Notes: generated by a model not told the origin, from the letters alone. A stretch of DNA of 64,000 bases from Pontibacter pudoricolor (GCF_010092985.1 NZ_CP048106.1:1860001-1924000); one strand, 5' to 3'; counted from the stretch's first letter, positions 44,788 to 53,102 are shown. Made by a program: numbers and translations.

Positions 44788-44952
44788 GGAAAGAGGGCGA
44801 AGTTTACCAGTTATAAGTAATGTGCTTACTATAAACAGCTTAGCAAAAACAGCTGCACTCTTGCACCAGAAGTTTAACAACTATAGTTGTGAAATAGGAA
44901 AAGTAACCCGCCTCCAGCGCAGAGCCAACTATAAAACTATCAGGTTCAGGCT

Positions 44953-45005
44953 ACTATAAACTAAAAAAAGGAAGCTATAACAGCTTCCTTTTTTTAGTTT
45001 ATAGT
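44953..45005. terminator. Perfect inverted-repeat terminator after the outer-membrane protein gene
   Basis: Arms 44953-44976 and 44982-45005 are exact complements (24 bp) around ATAAC. The core AAAAAAAGGAAGCT is flanked by ACTATAAACT / AGTTTATAGT, again placing the CTATA word at the stem base. T-runs exist on both strands. Confidence 0.9.
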
Positions 45006-45020
45006 TTGACTTTAGTTTAT

Positions 45021-45605
45021 CTAAAACTTGAATCCGACGTGCACACCAATGGCAAATACAGGTGTACCATTTGTATAGTAATTATACCCGATACGCCAGC
45101 CGGCTACCCCACTTCTCAGGAAGTTAAAATCGTTTTCCATAAAGCCGTTAAAGCCAATATCTGAAGTGCGAATATGCGCAACTGATCCATCTATAGTTCC
45201 CTCTTTGGCATCAGAGTTGATTTCGGAACGGTGCCTTGCTGCGCCTCCTACCCCTAAACGCAGGTTTATAGTTTCTTTCTGGATCAGGTCGAAGCTGGTT
45301 TCAAGTCCACCCATGTAAAAGGTGTTTTTTATAGAATAGATCTCCTTACCCTTGTCGTAGCGGGAGGCAGTGAGCAAGCCAAGATTAAGGCCTACGGCTA
45401 CGCGCTCGCCCAGGTAATGGCTAAACTTATTATGAAACATAAGTCCCTGGCTGTCAAACTCCGAGAGCCAGACAAAGCTTATGCCTGAAACGAAGGTATT
45501 GGGGTCTTTGCTGGTGGCACGTTTGTACCCATCGGCATAGCCGTTAAAACCGGCTAAAAGAAAGCAAAACAGCAAAGTAAAAGAAACTACTATAGATTGG
45601 CGCAT
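45021..45605 (-). CDS. Predicted outer-membrane beta-barrel protein
   Basis: 194 residues with a signal peptide (VVSFTLLFCFLLAGFNGYA). The mature part alternates hydrophobic and polar residues (VAVGLNLGLLTASRY, TFYMGGLETSFDL, INLRLGVGGAARH) and ends in Phe (IGVHVGFKF), as outer-membrane barrels do; about eight strands fit the length. I do not recognise a specific family or function. It lies 130 nt downstream of crtW on the same strand but is probably not part of the carotenoid pathway. Confidence 0.7.
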   Translation of the reverse strand: MRQSIVVSFTLLFCFLLAGFNGYADGYKRATSKDPNTFVSGISFVWLSEFDSQGLMFHNKFSHYLGERVAVGLNLGLLTASRYDKGKEIYSIKNTFYMGGLETSFDLIQKETINLRLGVGGAARHRSEINSDAKEGTIDGSVAHIRTSDIGFNGFMENDFNFLRSGVAGWRIGYNYYTNGTPVFAIGVHVGFKF

Positions 45606-45735
45606 AAAGCTGCTGGTAAGGATTAAAACGAGTTGATGAAGGTTTAGGCAAAGTTGCTAGTGATACGCAATCCAGACACCCACTGTTACACCCGCAACAT
45701 GAAAATATCCAACTATCTAAATATAGGTATCTCTC

Positions 45736-46425
45736 TTAAGGTTTTGCTTTGTATAATTGCCACCAGGGCAGGTAGGGCTTGTCGTGGTGCTCGTAGTGAT
45801 ACCCGAAAAAATAGCAGCTCAGAAAGGCCCATAGGTGATTTTTACGCTGCGTTCCTGACTTATGCAGATTATCGGCTGCATGCTCGCCACGGTGTGGCAG
45901 GTACGTACCAAAGTAAAAAAGCTGAAACGTAGCAAAAACAGCCGGCAGCATCCAGAACATTATCACATTCTCAACCGGGAAAAAATACTTCAGCACATTA
46001 AATGTAATTGCCATCAGCACCAGCTGCCACCAGGTAATGTATTGTTTCAGAAAACTGAAGTACCACGGCCAGAAGGAGCCCTGGTGATAGTCCGGATCCT
46101 GGTCTGTAGCAACGTGTTTATGATGCTGGTGATGACGTGGCAGTAAACGCGGGTACCAGTTATAGGCAAACAGGAAGGCGGTTACAGTTCCTATAGTTCG
46201 GTTTAGCTTTGGCCGGCCGGGAGCAGTTACGCCGTGCATGGCGTCGTGGGCGGTTATAAAAAGGCCGGTATATAAGTGCATTTGTACCAGCATAAAAAGA
46301 TAAGGCAGCGGCGAGGCAAAATCTATAGTATAGCTGGTCAGCAGATAAACCAGTAATCCAACCCAGCAGCTAACTATAGTTGCTGCAATTAAAATCCCAC
46401 GGGCATCTCTTTTTATAGCTGGCAT
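45736..46425 (-). CDS. crtW: Beta-carotene ketolase CrtW
   Basis: 229-residue membrane di-iron oxygenase of the fatty-acid-desaturase superfamily. The three His boxes HDAMHG, HHQHHKH and FGYHYEHHDKPYLPWW with the spacing typical of CrtW identify it. It introduces 4-keto groups into beta-ionone rings to form echinenone, canthaxanthin or, with CrtZ, astaxanthin-like pigments. Last gene of the carotenoid operon, 21 nt after ispH. Confidence 0.88.
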   Translation of the reverse strand: MPAIKRDARGILIAATIVSCWVGLLVYLLTSYTIDFASPLPYLFMLVQMHLYTGLFITAHDAMHGVTAPGRPKLNRTIGTVTAFLFAYNWYPRLLPRHHQHHKHVATDQDPDYHQGSFWPWYFSFLKQYITWWQLVLMAITFNVLKYFFPVENVIMFWMLPAVFATFQLFYFGTYLPHRGEHAADNLHKSGTQRKNHLWAFLSCYFFGYHYEHHDKPYLPWWQLYKAKP

Positions 46426-46446
46426 GTGCGTTCGTGCAGGACCTGT

Positions 46447-47298
46447 TTATACTTCAAGTTTAAGCAAACTGTCTCTAACCTGCTCCATCAGCCACATAGG
46501 CGTAGAGGTTGCCCCGCATATACCAACCGTATCGCCGGCTTTAAACCAATCCTGCTGCAGTTCTTCTGCTTTTGAAATAAAGTACGAATCCGGATTGGTA
46601 TTTTTGCACACCTGGTACAGCACCTTTCCATTAGAGGACTTGGTACCTGATACGAAAACGATCTTGTTAAACTGTGCCGCAAACTTACGCAGTTCTTTAT
46701 CGCGGTTAGAAACCTGCCGGCAGATAGTATCATTCGCATCTACTTCATAACCTTTCGTTTCGAGCTGATCCTTGATACTATAGAAATTGTCGGTGCTTTT
46801 AGTGGTCTGGCTGTAGAGGGTAAATTTAGAGGGCAACTCATGTTTTAGCAATTCATCTATATTCTCGAAAACGACAGCATTGTTGTTTGTCTGCCCTAAA
46901 AGGCCCAGCACTTCGGCATGCCCGTGTTTGCCATAGATAAAAATGCGGTCGTCTTTGTCGTACGACGATTTAATGCGATTCTGGAGTTTCAGCACCACCG
47001 GACAACTGGCATCGATCAGTGTCAGGTTATTGTTCAACGCTGTCTGATATGTTTCTGGTGGCTCGCCATGCGCCCTGATCAGAACAGCTTCGTTGCGCAA
47101 CTCTCCCAATTGCTGGTGATCTATAATCCGTAAGCCGCGGTGCTGCAGGCGCTGCACTTCTTCATCGTTATGTACAATATCACCCAGGCAATACAAATAG
47201 CCTTGCTCGTCCAGGATATCTTCAGCCATCTGGATGGCATACACTACCCCAAAACAAAATCCGGAGTTAGAATCGATGGTTACGTTAAGGCGCTGCAT
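46447..47298 (-). CDS. ispH: 4-hydroxy-3-methylbut-2-enyl diphosphate reductase IspH
   Basis: 283-residue [4Fe-4S] enzyme, the last step of the MEP pathway, giving IPP and DMAPP. The three cluster Cys are in NSGFCFGVVYAI, DASCPVVLK and GICGATSTP. IRAHGEPPETY carries the conserved His and Glu-proximal residues, and the FSKA/SGTKSSNGK region fits. Its placement inside the carotenoid operon would raise precursor supply when pigments are made. Confidence 0.96.
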   Translation of the reverse strand: MQRLNVTIDSNSGFCFGVVYAIQMAEDILDEQGYLYCLGDIVHNDEEVQRLQHRGLRIIDHQQLGELRNEAVLIRAHGEPPETYQTALNNNLTLIDASCPVVLKLQNRIKSSYDKDDRIFIYGKHGHAEVLGLLGQTNNNAVVFENIDELLKHELPSKFTLYSQTTKSTDNFYSIKDQLETKGYEVDANDTICRQVSNRDKELRKFAAQFNKIVFVSGTKSSNGKVLYQVCKNTNPDSYFISKAEELQQDWFKAGDTVGICGATSTPMWLMEQVRDSLLKLEV

Positions 47299-47305
47299 AT
47301 ACAGA

Positions 47306-48004
47306 TTATACAGCTGATGGCTGATATTGTTTTAAACTGAATTTCTCACGCAAACCCTCATACACAGAGATAGTTAACAGCAGCATCAGCATAGAATACA
47401 TTGTATCTTCAATAGGGATAGAAACAAGTCGTATACCCAGGTTATAGTTATCGTTATACCACACTACAGGCAGATAAGTGAGCACGCCGTTTACAATCAG
47501 GAACGGTAGCAGGTGCACCAGGTAAGCCAGGTAAAAACGCCCGAGATACCTGGTACCGAAATAACGTAAATGTACCAGGTGCAAAATTGCCAGCAGCATA
47601 AACGTGATAGATGTGTACCACTTTGCCATATTGAACACAGCTATAGTTGGCAACAGAATTATCAATCCTAACGCTATAGTTTTGGCATAAGGCTGCAGCA
47701 GATCTTTGGTGATATAAGCATTGAGTACGTCATATATAAAAACGCAGGCATACGGCACGGTTATAAAGAAAAGAACCTCCTCGAGAGGCAGGTTGAACAG
47801 GTAAATACCAGTCAGGTATTCTTCATTAAATCCCCAGATGCCGTTTTTTGTAAACTGTGCGTCCCAAACTATAAACAACACCGCATTAATCAGGATAGCA
47901 GGCAGTAAAGCCGGCCAGTTCCTGTAAAATGCCACCTTTTTGTCAAAAGACAAAAGCAGCGGAAACAGGATGGTAAAAATGTTCAGGTATAGATAGATGT
48001 ACAC
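47306..48004 (-). CDS. crtYcd: Lycopene cyclase, fused CrtYc-CrtYd type
   Basis: 232-residue membrane protein with about seven helices in two homologous halves. The first half has FNLPLEEVLFFITVPY, the second VSIPIEDTMYSMLML: the paired P-[LI]-E-[ED] motifs of the CarR/CrtYc-CrtYd cyclase group found in actinobacteria, archaea, fungi and Bacteroidetes. It would convert lycopene to beta-carotene. It is separated from the upstream gene by a repeat-filled 102-nt gap and from ispH by 7 nt. Confidence 0.9.
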   Translation of the reverse strand: MYIYLYLNIFTILFPLLLSFDKKVAFYRNWPALLPAILINAVLFIVWDAQFTKNGIWGFNEEYLTGIYLFNLPLEEVLFFITVPYACVFIYDVLNAYITKDLLQPYAKTIALGLIILLPTIAVFNMAKWYTSITFMLLAILHLVHLRYFGTRYLGRFYLAYLVHLLPFLIVNGVLTYLPVVWYNDNYNLGIRLVSIPIEDTMYSMLMLLLTISVYEGLREKFSLKQYQPSAV

Positions 48005-48106
48005 AGTTTTATAATTATTAATTGGTAATGATTAATGACTAATTGGAATATAAATTGAGCAATTGAGCAATTGAGCAATTGATTAATCACTAATCATTCG
48101 TCATTA
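48005..48106. repeat. Word-repeat inverted element inside the carotenoid operon, copy 4
   Basis: One arm holds TTAATTGGTAATGATTAATG and ACTAATTGG. The centre has three tandem copies of TTGAGCAA (about 48055-48080), and the other arm holds ATTGATTAATCACTAATC and ATTCGTCATTATTAA. The arms are complementary in vocabulary and would form a long hairpin in the mRNA. Confidence 0.7.
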
Positions 48107-48640
48107 TTAAATCTTCAGGCTTTTTAGCAGTTCCTTTTCTTCCGGGGTACAGCGCTCTTTCTCTAACAGTACATTCCGCATAGTTTGGGCCAATGCCGTA
48201 TTTATCCCGGATTTCGGATGTTCTACTAAACCTTCAATAACTATAGCCTTATCTTCAGCCATGTGCTGACTCATGTTAAGATAGCCCGGAATGTGGTACT
48301 CAACTATAAATCGTAAAAACCTGATCTCGGGATTCTCCCTGTTCAGCGACACAGCTTCTTCAAATAAGTCCATGGCCGCGTTCAGGTGCTTCATTTTAAA
48401 ATATGGATTCCAGACATACTTGGCCATTACAGCTTCAGAAGCAGCTTTGTACCCTAAAACCACCGGCTCTTTGCCCGTGTATTTTTCCATTTTGTCATAA
48501 AACTGGTTTGCAGCTTCTTCATCTTTGCTGGCAGCCAGGTACTCTACACGGAGTTCAGATAATTTATAGGTAGTAGCGTTTGCAGCCTGAGCCACAGAAA
48601 TACAAACCACTAAAAGGAAAAAGAGTATAAATCTGCTCAT
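48107..48640 (-). CDS. Exported protein of unknown function in the carotenoid operon
   Basis: 177 residues, with a signal peptide (FILFFLLVVCISVAQAANA) and a helical mature part. Features are YKAASEAVMAKYVWNPYFKMKH followed by LNAAMDLFEEAVSLNRENPEIRFLRFIVEYHIPGYL (in overview), a TPR-like pattern with a conserved-looking Trp-Asn-Pro. It starts within the stop of crtB (TAATG, one-base overlap), so it is translationally coupled to phytoene synthase. I know no function; a periplasmic role in carotenoid handling is conceivable from context alone. Confidence 0.8.
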   Translation of the reverse strand: MSRFILFFLLVVCISVAQAANATTYKLSELRVEYLAASKDEEAANQFYDKMEKYTGKEPVVLGYKAASEAVMAKYVWNPYFKMKHLNAAMDLFEEAVSLNRENPEIRFLRFIVEYHIPGYLNMSQHMAEDKAIVIEGLVEHPKSGINTALAQTMRNVLLEKERCTPEEKELLKSLKI

Positions 48641-49473
48641 TAAATTGCATTTAGTTGATACCTGAGATATGAACTGACCAGTAGCGCCAGCTTTGTGTTA
48701 TCAGGTACTCTTACGCGTTCAGTGAGAATGTGGGTTGCTGGCAGGTTCTGTATTTTGCAGAAAAGCTTCAGGTAATACTTGTATGCCAGGTACACGCCAA
48801 GGCGGGCTGTGCGGGGCAATTCCATAATTCCTTTATAAGCGTTTTCAAAATCTTTGCAGATATCGGCTTCAATCTCTGCCTTGCTGATGTTGTCGAATTG
48901 CTTAAACTCTACCTTCGGAAAGTATACCCGGCCACGGTCCAGGTAGTCGCTTTGCATGTCGCGCAGGAAGTTCACTTTCTGGAAAGCAGAGCCCAGGCTA
49001 CAGGCTGGTCCCTTCAGACGTTCAAACATTTTATCGTCGCCTTCGCAAAACACTTTCAGGCACATCAGCCCTACTACCTCGGCAGAGCCATAAATATAGT
49101 TGTCGTATAGTTGGTGGTCGTATTGCTGCTCTTCCAGGTCCATTTCCATACTTCTCAGAAAGGCCTCTATATATTCCAGATCAATCTTATACTCATTTAC
49201 TACGCACTGAAAGGCATGCAGCACCGGGTTCAGGCTGATTCCGGTAGCTATGCTTTTATAGGTTTGCTCTTTAAACTCCTGCAGCAATTCCTTTTTATTA
49301 TGTTCATGAAACGTATCTACAATCTCGTCGGCGCAGCGCACGAAACCATAGATGGCATAAATCGGGAAATGGAATTTCTGATGCAGCGTTTTGATGCCGA
49401 GCGTAAACGATGTGCTGTACGCTTCGGTAAAAACTTTGCTGCATTTCAGGCAGGTCTGTTTAAATAAATCCAT
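48640..49473 (-). CDS. crtB: Phytoene synthase CrtB
   Basis: 277-residue head-to-head prenyl synthase joining two geranylgeranyl diphosphates into phytoene. The two Mg-binding Asp-rich motifs are FVRCADEIVDTFH near residue 45 and NFLRDMQSDYLDRGRVYFP near residue 168, both typical of CrtB. Lies 21 nt after crtI. Confidence 0.93.
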   Translation of the reverse strand: MDLFKQTCLKCSKVFTEAYSTSFTLGIKTLHQKFHFPIYAIYGFVRCADEIVDTFHEHNKKELLQEFKEQTYKSIATGISLNPVLHAFQCVVNEYKIDLEYIEAFLRSMEMDLEEQQYDHQLYDNYIYGSAEVVGLMCLKVFCEGDDKMFERLKGPACSLGSAFQKVNFLRDMQSDYLDRGRVYFPKVEFKQFDNISKAEIEADICKDFENAYKGIMELPRTARLGVYLAYKYYLKLFCKIQNLPATHILTERVRVPDNTKLALLVSSYLRYQLNAI

Positions 49474-49494
49474 AGGCAGGCGTTAAGTACTTGA

Positions 49495-50985
49495 TTAAAC
49501 TATAACAGGTGCTTTAAATTCTTTTGCTACTTCATTGGCTACTACCAGCCCCGAAATCAGACTTGGCGGCACCCCTGGACCCGGAACGGTGAGCTGGCCG
49601 GTATAAAACAGGTTCTTTACTTTTTTGCTTTTAAGGCTTGGTTTCAGCAATGCGGTTTGCAGCAGGGTGTTAGCCAAACCATAGGCATTGCCTTTAAAAG
49701 CATTGTAATCTTGTATAAAATCGTTGTGTGCGTAACTGCGTTTGTAATTTACGAAGGGGCGTATCTCCTGGTTCGTCAGCTTCTCCAGCCTGTCCAAAAC
49801 CAGGTTATAGTATTTTTCCCTAACTTCTTCTGTATCCTTCAATCCTGGTGCCACCGGTATAAGTATAAACAGGTTCTCACAGCCATCAGGCGCAACGGTT
49901 GGGTCTGTTACCGATGGTGCTGATACGTAAAACAAGGGTTTTGTCGGCCACGTCGGGTTGGTATAAATCTCATTCGCATGCGGTCCGAAATCCTCATCAA
50001 AGAACAGGTTATGATGCTGCAGGTTTTTCATTCGTTTGCTGATGCCCAGGTAAAAGATCAGAGAAGATGGCGCCATCACCCGCGTATCCCAGTACTCATC
50101 TGAATAGCTCTGGTATTGCGCTGGCAACAGGTTCTTCTCTACATGATGGTAATCAGCGCTGGCAACTATAACTCCGGCTTCAAACACATCGGTAGCCGTA
50201 ACTATAGTTTTAGCTTCACCGTGTTCAACTATAATTTCCTGCACATCCTGGTTAAACCTGAACGTTACCCCTTTCTCTTTCGCCAGCTGCACCATGCCTT
50301 CTATTATTTTATGCATGCCACCCATCGGGTACCAGGTACCCAGACTGATATCAGCGTAGTTCATTAAACTATAAAGGGCAGGTGTATTCTCAGGCAGAGC
50401 TCCCAGGAAAAGGATCGGGAACTCCATCAGTTTGATGATCTTCGGGTGAGAAAAGAAACGCCGGATGTGTTTATGGAAAGACTGAAAAACATCCAGTCTG
50501 AGTACATCCAGCAACAAACGCAGGTTTATAAATTCAGTAACGGAACGGCCCGGCTTGTAGACCAGCTGTTTAATACCAACTTCGTATTTGTAAGCGGCCT
50601 GCTCCAGAAACCTATCCAGCTGATGTGCGCTGCCCGGCTCCCACTTCTCAAAAAGAGCTTTGAGTTCATCTAATGAGGCAGGTACATCTACAAAATCACT
50701 CTCCCCGAAAACTACAGTGTAGGACGGATCGAGCCTGACCAGATCATAGTAAGCTGCAGTACTTTTACCAAACTTCCCGAAGTAAGATTCGAACACGTCG
50801 GGCATCCAGTACCAGCTGGGGCCCATATCAAATGTAAAACCTTGTGCAGTAAAACTACGAGCGCGGCCACCAGGCGTACTGTTCTTTTCAAGCACAGTTA
50901 CTTGGTACCCCTGGTTAGCCAAACTGGTAGCCGCGGATAAACCGGAGAAACCTGACCCAATTACAATTACATTTTTCTCACTCAT
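49495..50985 (-). CDS. crtI: Phytoene desaturase CrtI
   Basis: 496-residue FAD-dependent desaturase/isomerase. The N-terminal dinucleotide fold VIVIGSGFSGLSAATSLANQG and the C-terminal signature NLFYTGQLTVPGPGVPPSLISG are characteristic of CrtI-type enzymes. It converts phytoene to lycopene. A neurosporene- or 4,4'-diapo-type specificity cannot be excluded from sequence alone, but the neighbouring crtB and cyclase favour the C40 route. 29 nt after the sigma factor gene. Confidence 0.93.
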   Translation of the reverse strand: MSEKNVIVIGSGFSGLSAATSLANQGYQVTVLEKNSTPGGRARSFTAQGFTFDMGPSWYWMPDVFESYFGKFGKSTAAYYDLVRLDPSYTVVFGESDFVDVPASLDELKALFEKWEPGSAHQLDRFLEQAAYKYEVGIKQLVYKPGRSVTEFINLRLLLDVLRLDVFQSFHKHIRRFFSHPKIIKLMEFPILFLGALPENTPALYSLMNYADISLGTWYPMGGMHKIIEGMVQLAKEKGVTFRFNQDVQEIIVEHGEAKTIVTATDVFEAGVIVASADYHHVEKNLLPAQYQSYSDEYWDTRVMAPSSLIFYLGISKRMKNLQHHNLFFDEDFGPHANEIYTNPTWPTKPLFYVSAPSVTDPTVAPDGCENLFILIPVAPGLKDTEEVREKYYNLVLDRLEKLTNQEIRPFVNYKRSYAHNDFIQDYNAFKGNAYGLANTLLQTALLKPSLKSKKVKNLFYTGQLTVPGPGVPPSLISGLVVANEVAKEFKAPVIV

Positions 50986-51014
50986 AAAAGGAATTCAGGC
51001 GCTGGTATTATCTA

Positions 51015-51527
51015 TTAGTTCTGCTGGTATACTTTAAGCGATTGCTTGAGCTCCTTACGCGCAATGTGAATCCTGTTTTTTACTGTCCCGATCGGGATCT
51101 GCAGTTTTTCAGCGATCTCGGTGTACTTATAGCCCACATAGTACATCATAAAAGGGGTGCGATGTTCTTCGTTCAGGCTGGCAATGGCTTTATTAATATC
51201 GTTCATGACGAAAGTTGCCGTGCCTTTGTTCTGCGTGATGTAGTTTTCATCGGTATTCAGGTACTGCAGGTACTCTGAGCTGTCGATGTTGCTGCTGCGC
51301 TTGGTTATTTTGTTATAGTTGTTGATGAACGTGTTACGCATGATGGTATAAAGCCAGGCCTTCAGGTTAGTTCCTGTTTTAAACTTCTCACGGTTCATCA
51401 AAGCTTTCAGAACGGTTTCCTGTACCAGATCTTTTGCATCGTCAGTATCGCGGGTGAGGTTAAAAGCCACAGGCCGCAATGACTGAGCAACTCGTTGTAT
51501 TACGTTGCTAAATTCTATTGCTGTCAT
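51015..51527 (-). CDS. ECF-type RNA polymerase sigma factor
   Basis: 170-residue sigma-70 family factor with only regions 2 and 4. Region 2 includes RDTDDAKDLVQETVLKAL (core binding) and LKAWLYTIMRNTFINNYN (-10 recognition); region 4 has the helix-turn-helix IAEKLQIPIGTVKNRIHIARKEL. Placed first in the operon with crtI, it may direct carotenoid gene transcription, as CarQ does in Myxococcus, but no anti-sigma factor gene is adjacent. It could equally have a wider regulon. Confidence 0.9.
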   Translation of the reverse strand: MTAIEFSNVIQRVAQSLRPVAFNLTRDTDDAKDLVQETVLKALMNREKFKTGTNLKAWLYTIMRNTFINNYNKITKRSSNIDSSEYLQYLNTDENYITQNKGTATFVMNDINKAIASLNEEHRTPFMMYYVGYKYTEIAEKLQIPIGTVKNRIHIARKELKQSLKVYQQN

Positions 51528-51561
51528 ACTTTTTGTTTATACTTTTATCTAAAACTATAAA

Positions 51562-51569
51562 CAAATATA
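51562..51569 (-). promoter_or_regulatory. -7 promoter element of the ECF sigma-crtI operon
   Basis: Reads TATATTTG on the minus strand, a match to TAnnTTTG, about 35 nt before the sigma gene. The -33 region is only T-rich. It implies that a vegetative-type promoter drives the sigma-crt genes separately from the MerR-type gene upstream. Confidence 0.55.
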
Positions 51570-51695
51570 CGTAGCTTTCTGAAAATAAAAAGCTTTTTGT
51601 TTAATTATTTTATAAAAACGGTTAAACAAACCTGCAACAAAAGCTTTTTATTTAGTAATTCTATAGAAATGAGGGGGTTAACGGACAAAAAAAAT

Positions 51696-51731
51696 ATGCC
51701 TGCCTATACTCTGAACGGTACGGGCAGGCAT
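51696..51731 (-). terminator. Terminator after the CarH-like gene
   Basis: Stem ATGCCTGCC / GGCAGGCAT followed, on the minus strand, by ATTTTTTTTG. It separates crtZ-MerR from the ECF sigma-crt operon. Confidence 0.85.
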
Positions 51732-51754
51732 TTGTGTATACGGTAAGCTCAAAT

Positions 51755-52630
51755 TTAGCTAAAGAGCTCTGTAAATTCGCGCATGCAGGCCAGTCGTTTC
51801 ACATTTCCAGGGAACACCAACTGCTCATGCTGTACCAGCATACCATATATGTAAATGGTCGCCTCCGGAAAAGCCTCCGAAAGTTTGTAAAGGTATTTCT
51901 GCACCTGGTCACGATCCGGAACAGACGTGAGTACCGTACAGATATATTGCGGATTAGTTAAGGCGTAGGTTAACTCCAGATCGCTGAAGGGCAGATTTTG
52001 TCCCATATAAATTACGTGCCGGTTCTTTGACCGGACCACATAGTTCATATACAGCAATGCCAACTCGTGCAGTTCGCCTTCAGGCAAGTATAAAAGGTAA
52101 GATGGTGTGTCAGGTTTTCTCCTTACTACCTGTCCATCAATGGCAACTATAAGTTTCTGGCGGATCAGGTTGCTTACAAAGTGCTCGTGTGCCGGCGTTA
52201 TGTTACCGGTTTGCCAGAGTATCCCGATCTTATGCAGGAAAGGATAGACCAGGCGATTCATAGCTTCGGCAAAACCCAGTTGTAATGCTACAGTGGATAT
52301 GGCCTTATCAAACGCTTCTTCGTCCAGGTCCAGCATAGCCGACATCATGTTGTTGATGTGCTGGGAGCACTCTCCAGGAATCTCACAAAGCTGCTGCACT
52401 TTCTGAATTACCTGATCAGGCTGCATCTGGGCTATTTTGGAAATCTTATAGCCTTTCTCGTTCAGCAACGATACATTCAAAAGTGTTTTCAGATCCTTGT
52501 CATCGTAGTATCTGATGTTTGTCTCCGTACGTTTGGGGCACAGGATATTATACCGCTGCTCCCAAATCCGGATGGTATGGGCTTTGATGCCCGAAAGATG
52601 TTCCAGTTCTTTAATGGTGTACTGCGCCAC
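51755..52630 (-). CDS. MerR-type regulator with B12-binding photoreceptor-like domain (CarH/LitR type)
   Basis: 291 residues. The N-terminal MerR DNA-binding domain is TIKELEHLSGIKAHTIRIWEQ (in overview) with RYYDDKDLKTL. The middle four-helix part carries Trp139 and, nine residues later, Glu149-His150, the Wx9EH motif that caps adenosylcobalamin in CarH/LitR light sensors. The C-terminal Rossmann-like domain has ELHELA (186-191) with His188 at the position of the cobalt ligand in ExHxxG; here the final Gly is Ala. In Thermus CarH, cobalamin stabilises a repressor tetramer that light breaks. Overlaps crtZ by 20 nt, so a role in light-controlled carotenogenesis is likely. Confidence 0.88.
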   Translation of the reverse strand: MAQYTIKELEHLSGIKAHTIRIWEQRYNILCPKRTETNIRYYDDKDLKTLLNVSLLNEKGYKISKIAQMQPDQVIQKVQQLCEIPGECSQHINNMMSAMLDLDEEAFDKAISTVALQLGFAEAMNRLVYPFLHKIGILWQTGNITPAHEHFVSNLIRQKLIVAIDGQVVRRKPDTPSYLLYLPEGELHELALLYMNYVVRSKNRHVIYMGQNLPFSDLELTYALTNPQYICTVLTSVPDRDQVQKYLYKLSEAFPEATIYIYGMLVQHEQLVFPGNVKRLACMREFTELFS

Positions 52631-53102
52631 GTTTATCCTTTTTATTAACTACTTCACTTGCTGCCTTAAAATACCTCGGCGACACCCACAACATCCCAAA
52701 CGCTTCTGAGCCATATTTTCCGGATGTTTTATGATGTACCTTGTGCGCCATGTTTAATGCTTTTAGATAAACATTAGACGTACGCCCAAACGCTTTTATG
52801 CGCCTGTGAATAAATACATCATGAATCAGAAAGTAAGCAACCCCATATAAGGTAATGCCCGCTCCTATCCAGAACCTGTAACCCAACGGCTCGCTGCCAA
52901 AAATAAAGAACAGCATGGCCAGTGTGCCATACCAGGCAAAAAACAGGTCGTTTAGCTCAAATGCATGGTTGTGCCGGGTGTGGTGCGACTTATGCAGGAA
53001 CCATAAAAAACCATGTAGTACGTATTTGTGCATCACCCATGCCACAACTTCCATAACTACAAAGGTTAAGAGCATGATCCCGATTCCTGTCAGCATACCC
53101 AA
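52611..53102 (-). CDS. crtZ: Beta-carotene hydroxylase CrtZ
   Basis: 163-residue membrane di-iron hydroxylase. The His motifs HKYVLHG, HKSHHTRH, HDVFIHRR and HKVHHK are those of CrtZ, with about four helices. It adds 3-hydroxyls to beta-ionone rings (zeaxanthin; astaxanthin-type products with CrtW). The 3' end overlaps the regulator gene by 20 nt, and the enoyl-CoA hydratase gene ends only 43 nt upstream. Confidence 0.92.
   Translation of the reverse strand: MGMLTGIGIMLLTFVVMEVVAWVMHKYVLHGFLWFLHKSHHTRHNHAFELNDLFFAWYGTLAMLFFIFGSEPLGYRFWIGAGITLYGVAYFLIHDVFIHRRIKAFGRTSNVYLKALNMAHKVHHKTSGKYGSEAFGMLWVSPRYFKAASEVVNKKDKRGAVHH

Noticed and set aside
44671..44959. Two short overlapping open frames (plus and minus) upstream of mraZ
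   Set aside because: They cover the phased GTGG array and DnaA-box region; neither shows a credible start, composition or family pattern.
48055..48080. Tandem TTGAGCAA units considered as a CRISPR-like array
   Set aside because: The units are directly adjacent with no spacers; they belong to a word-repeat hairpin.
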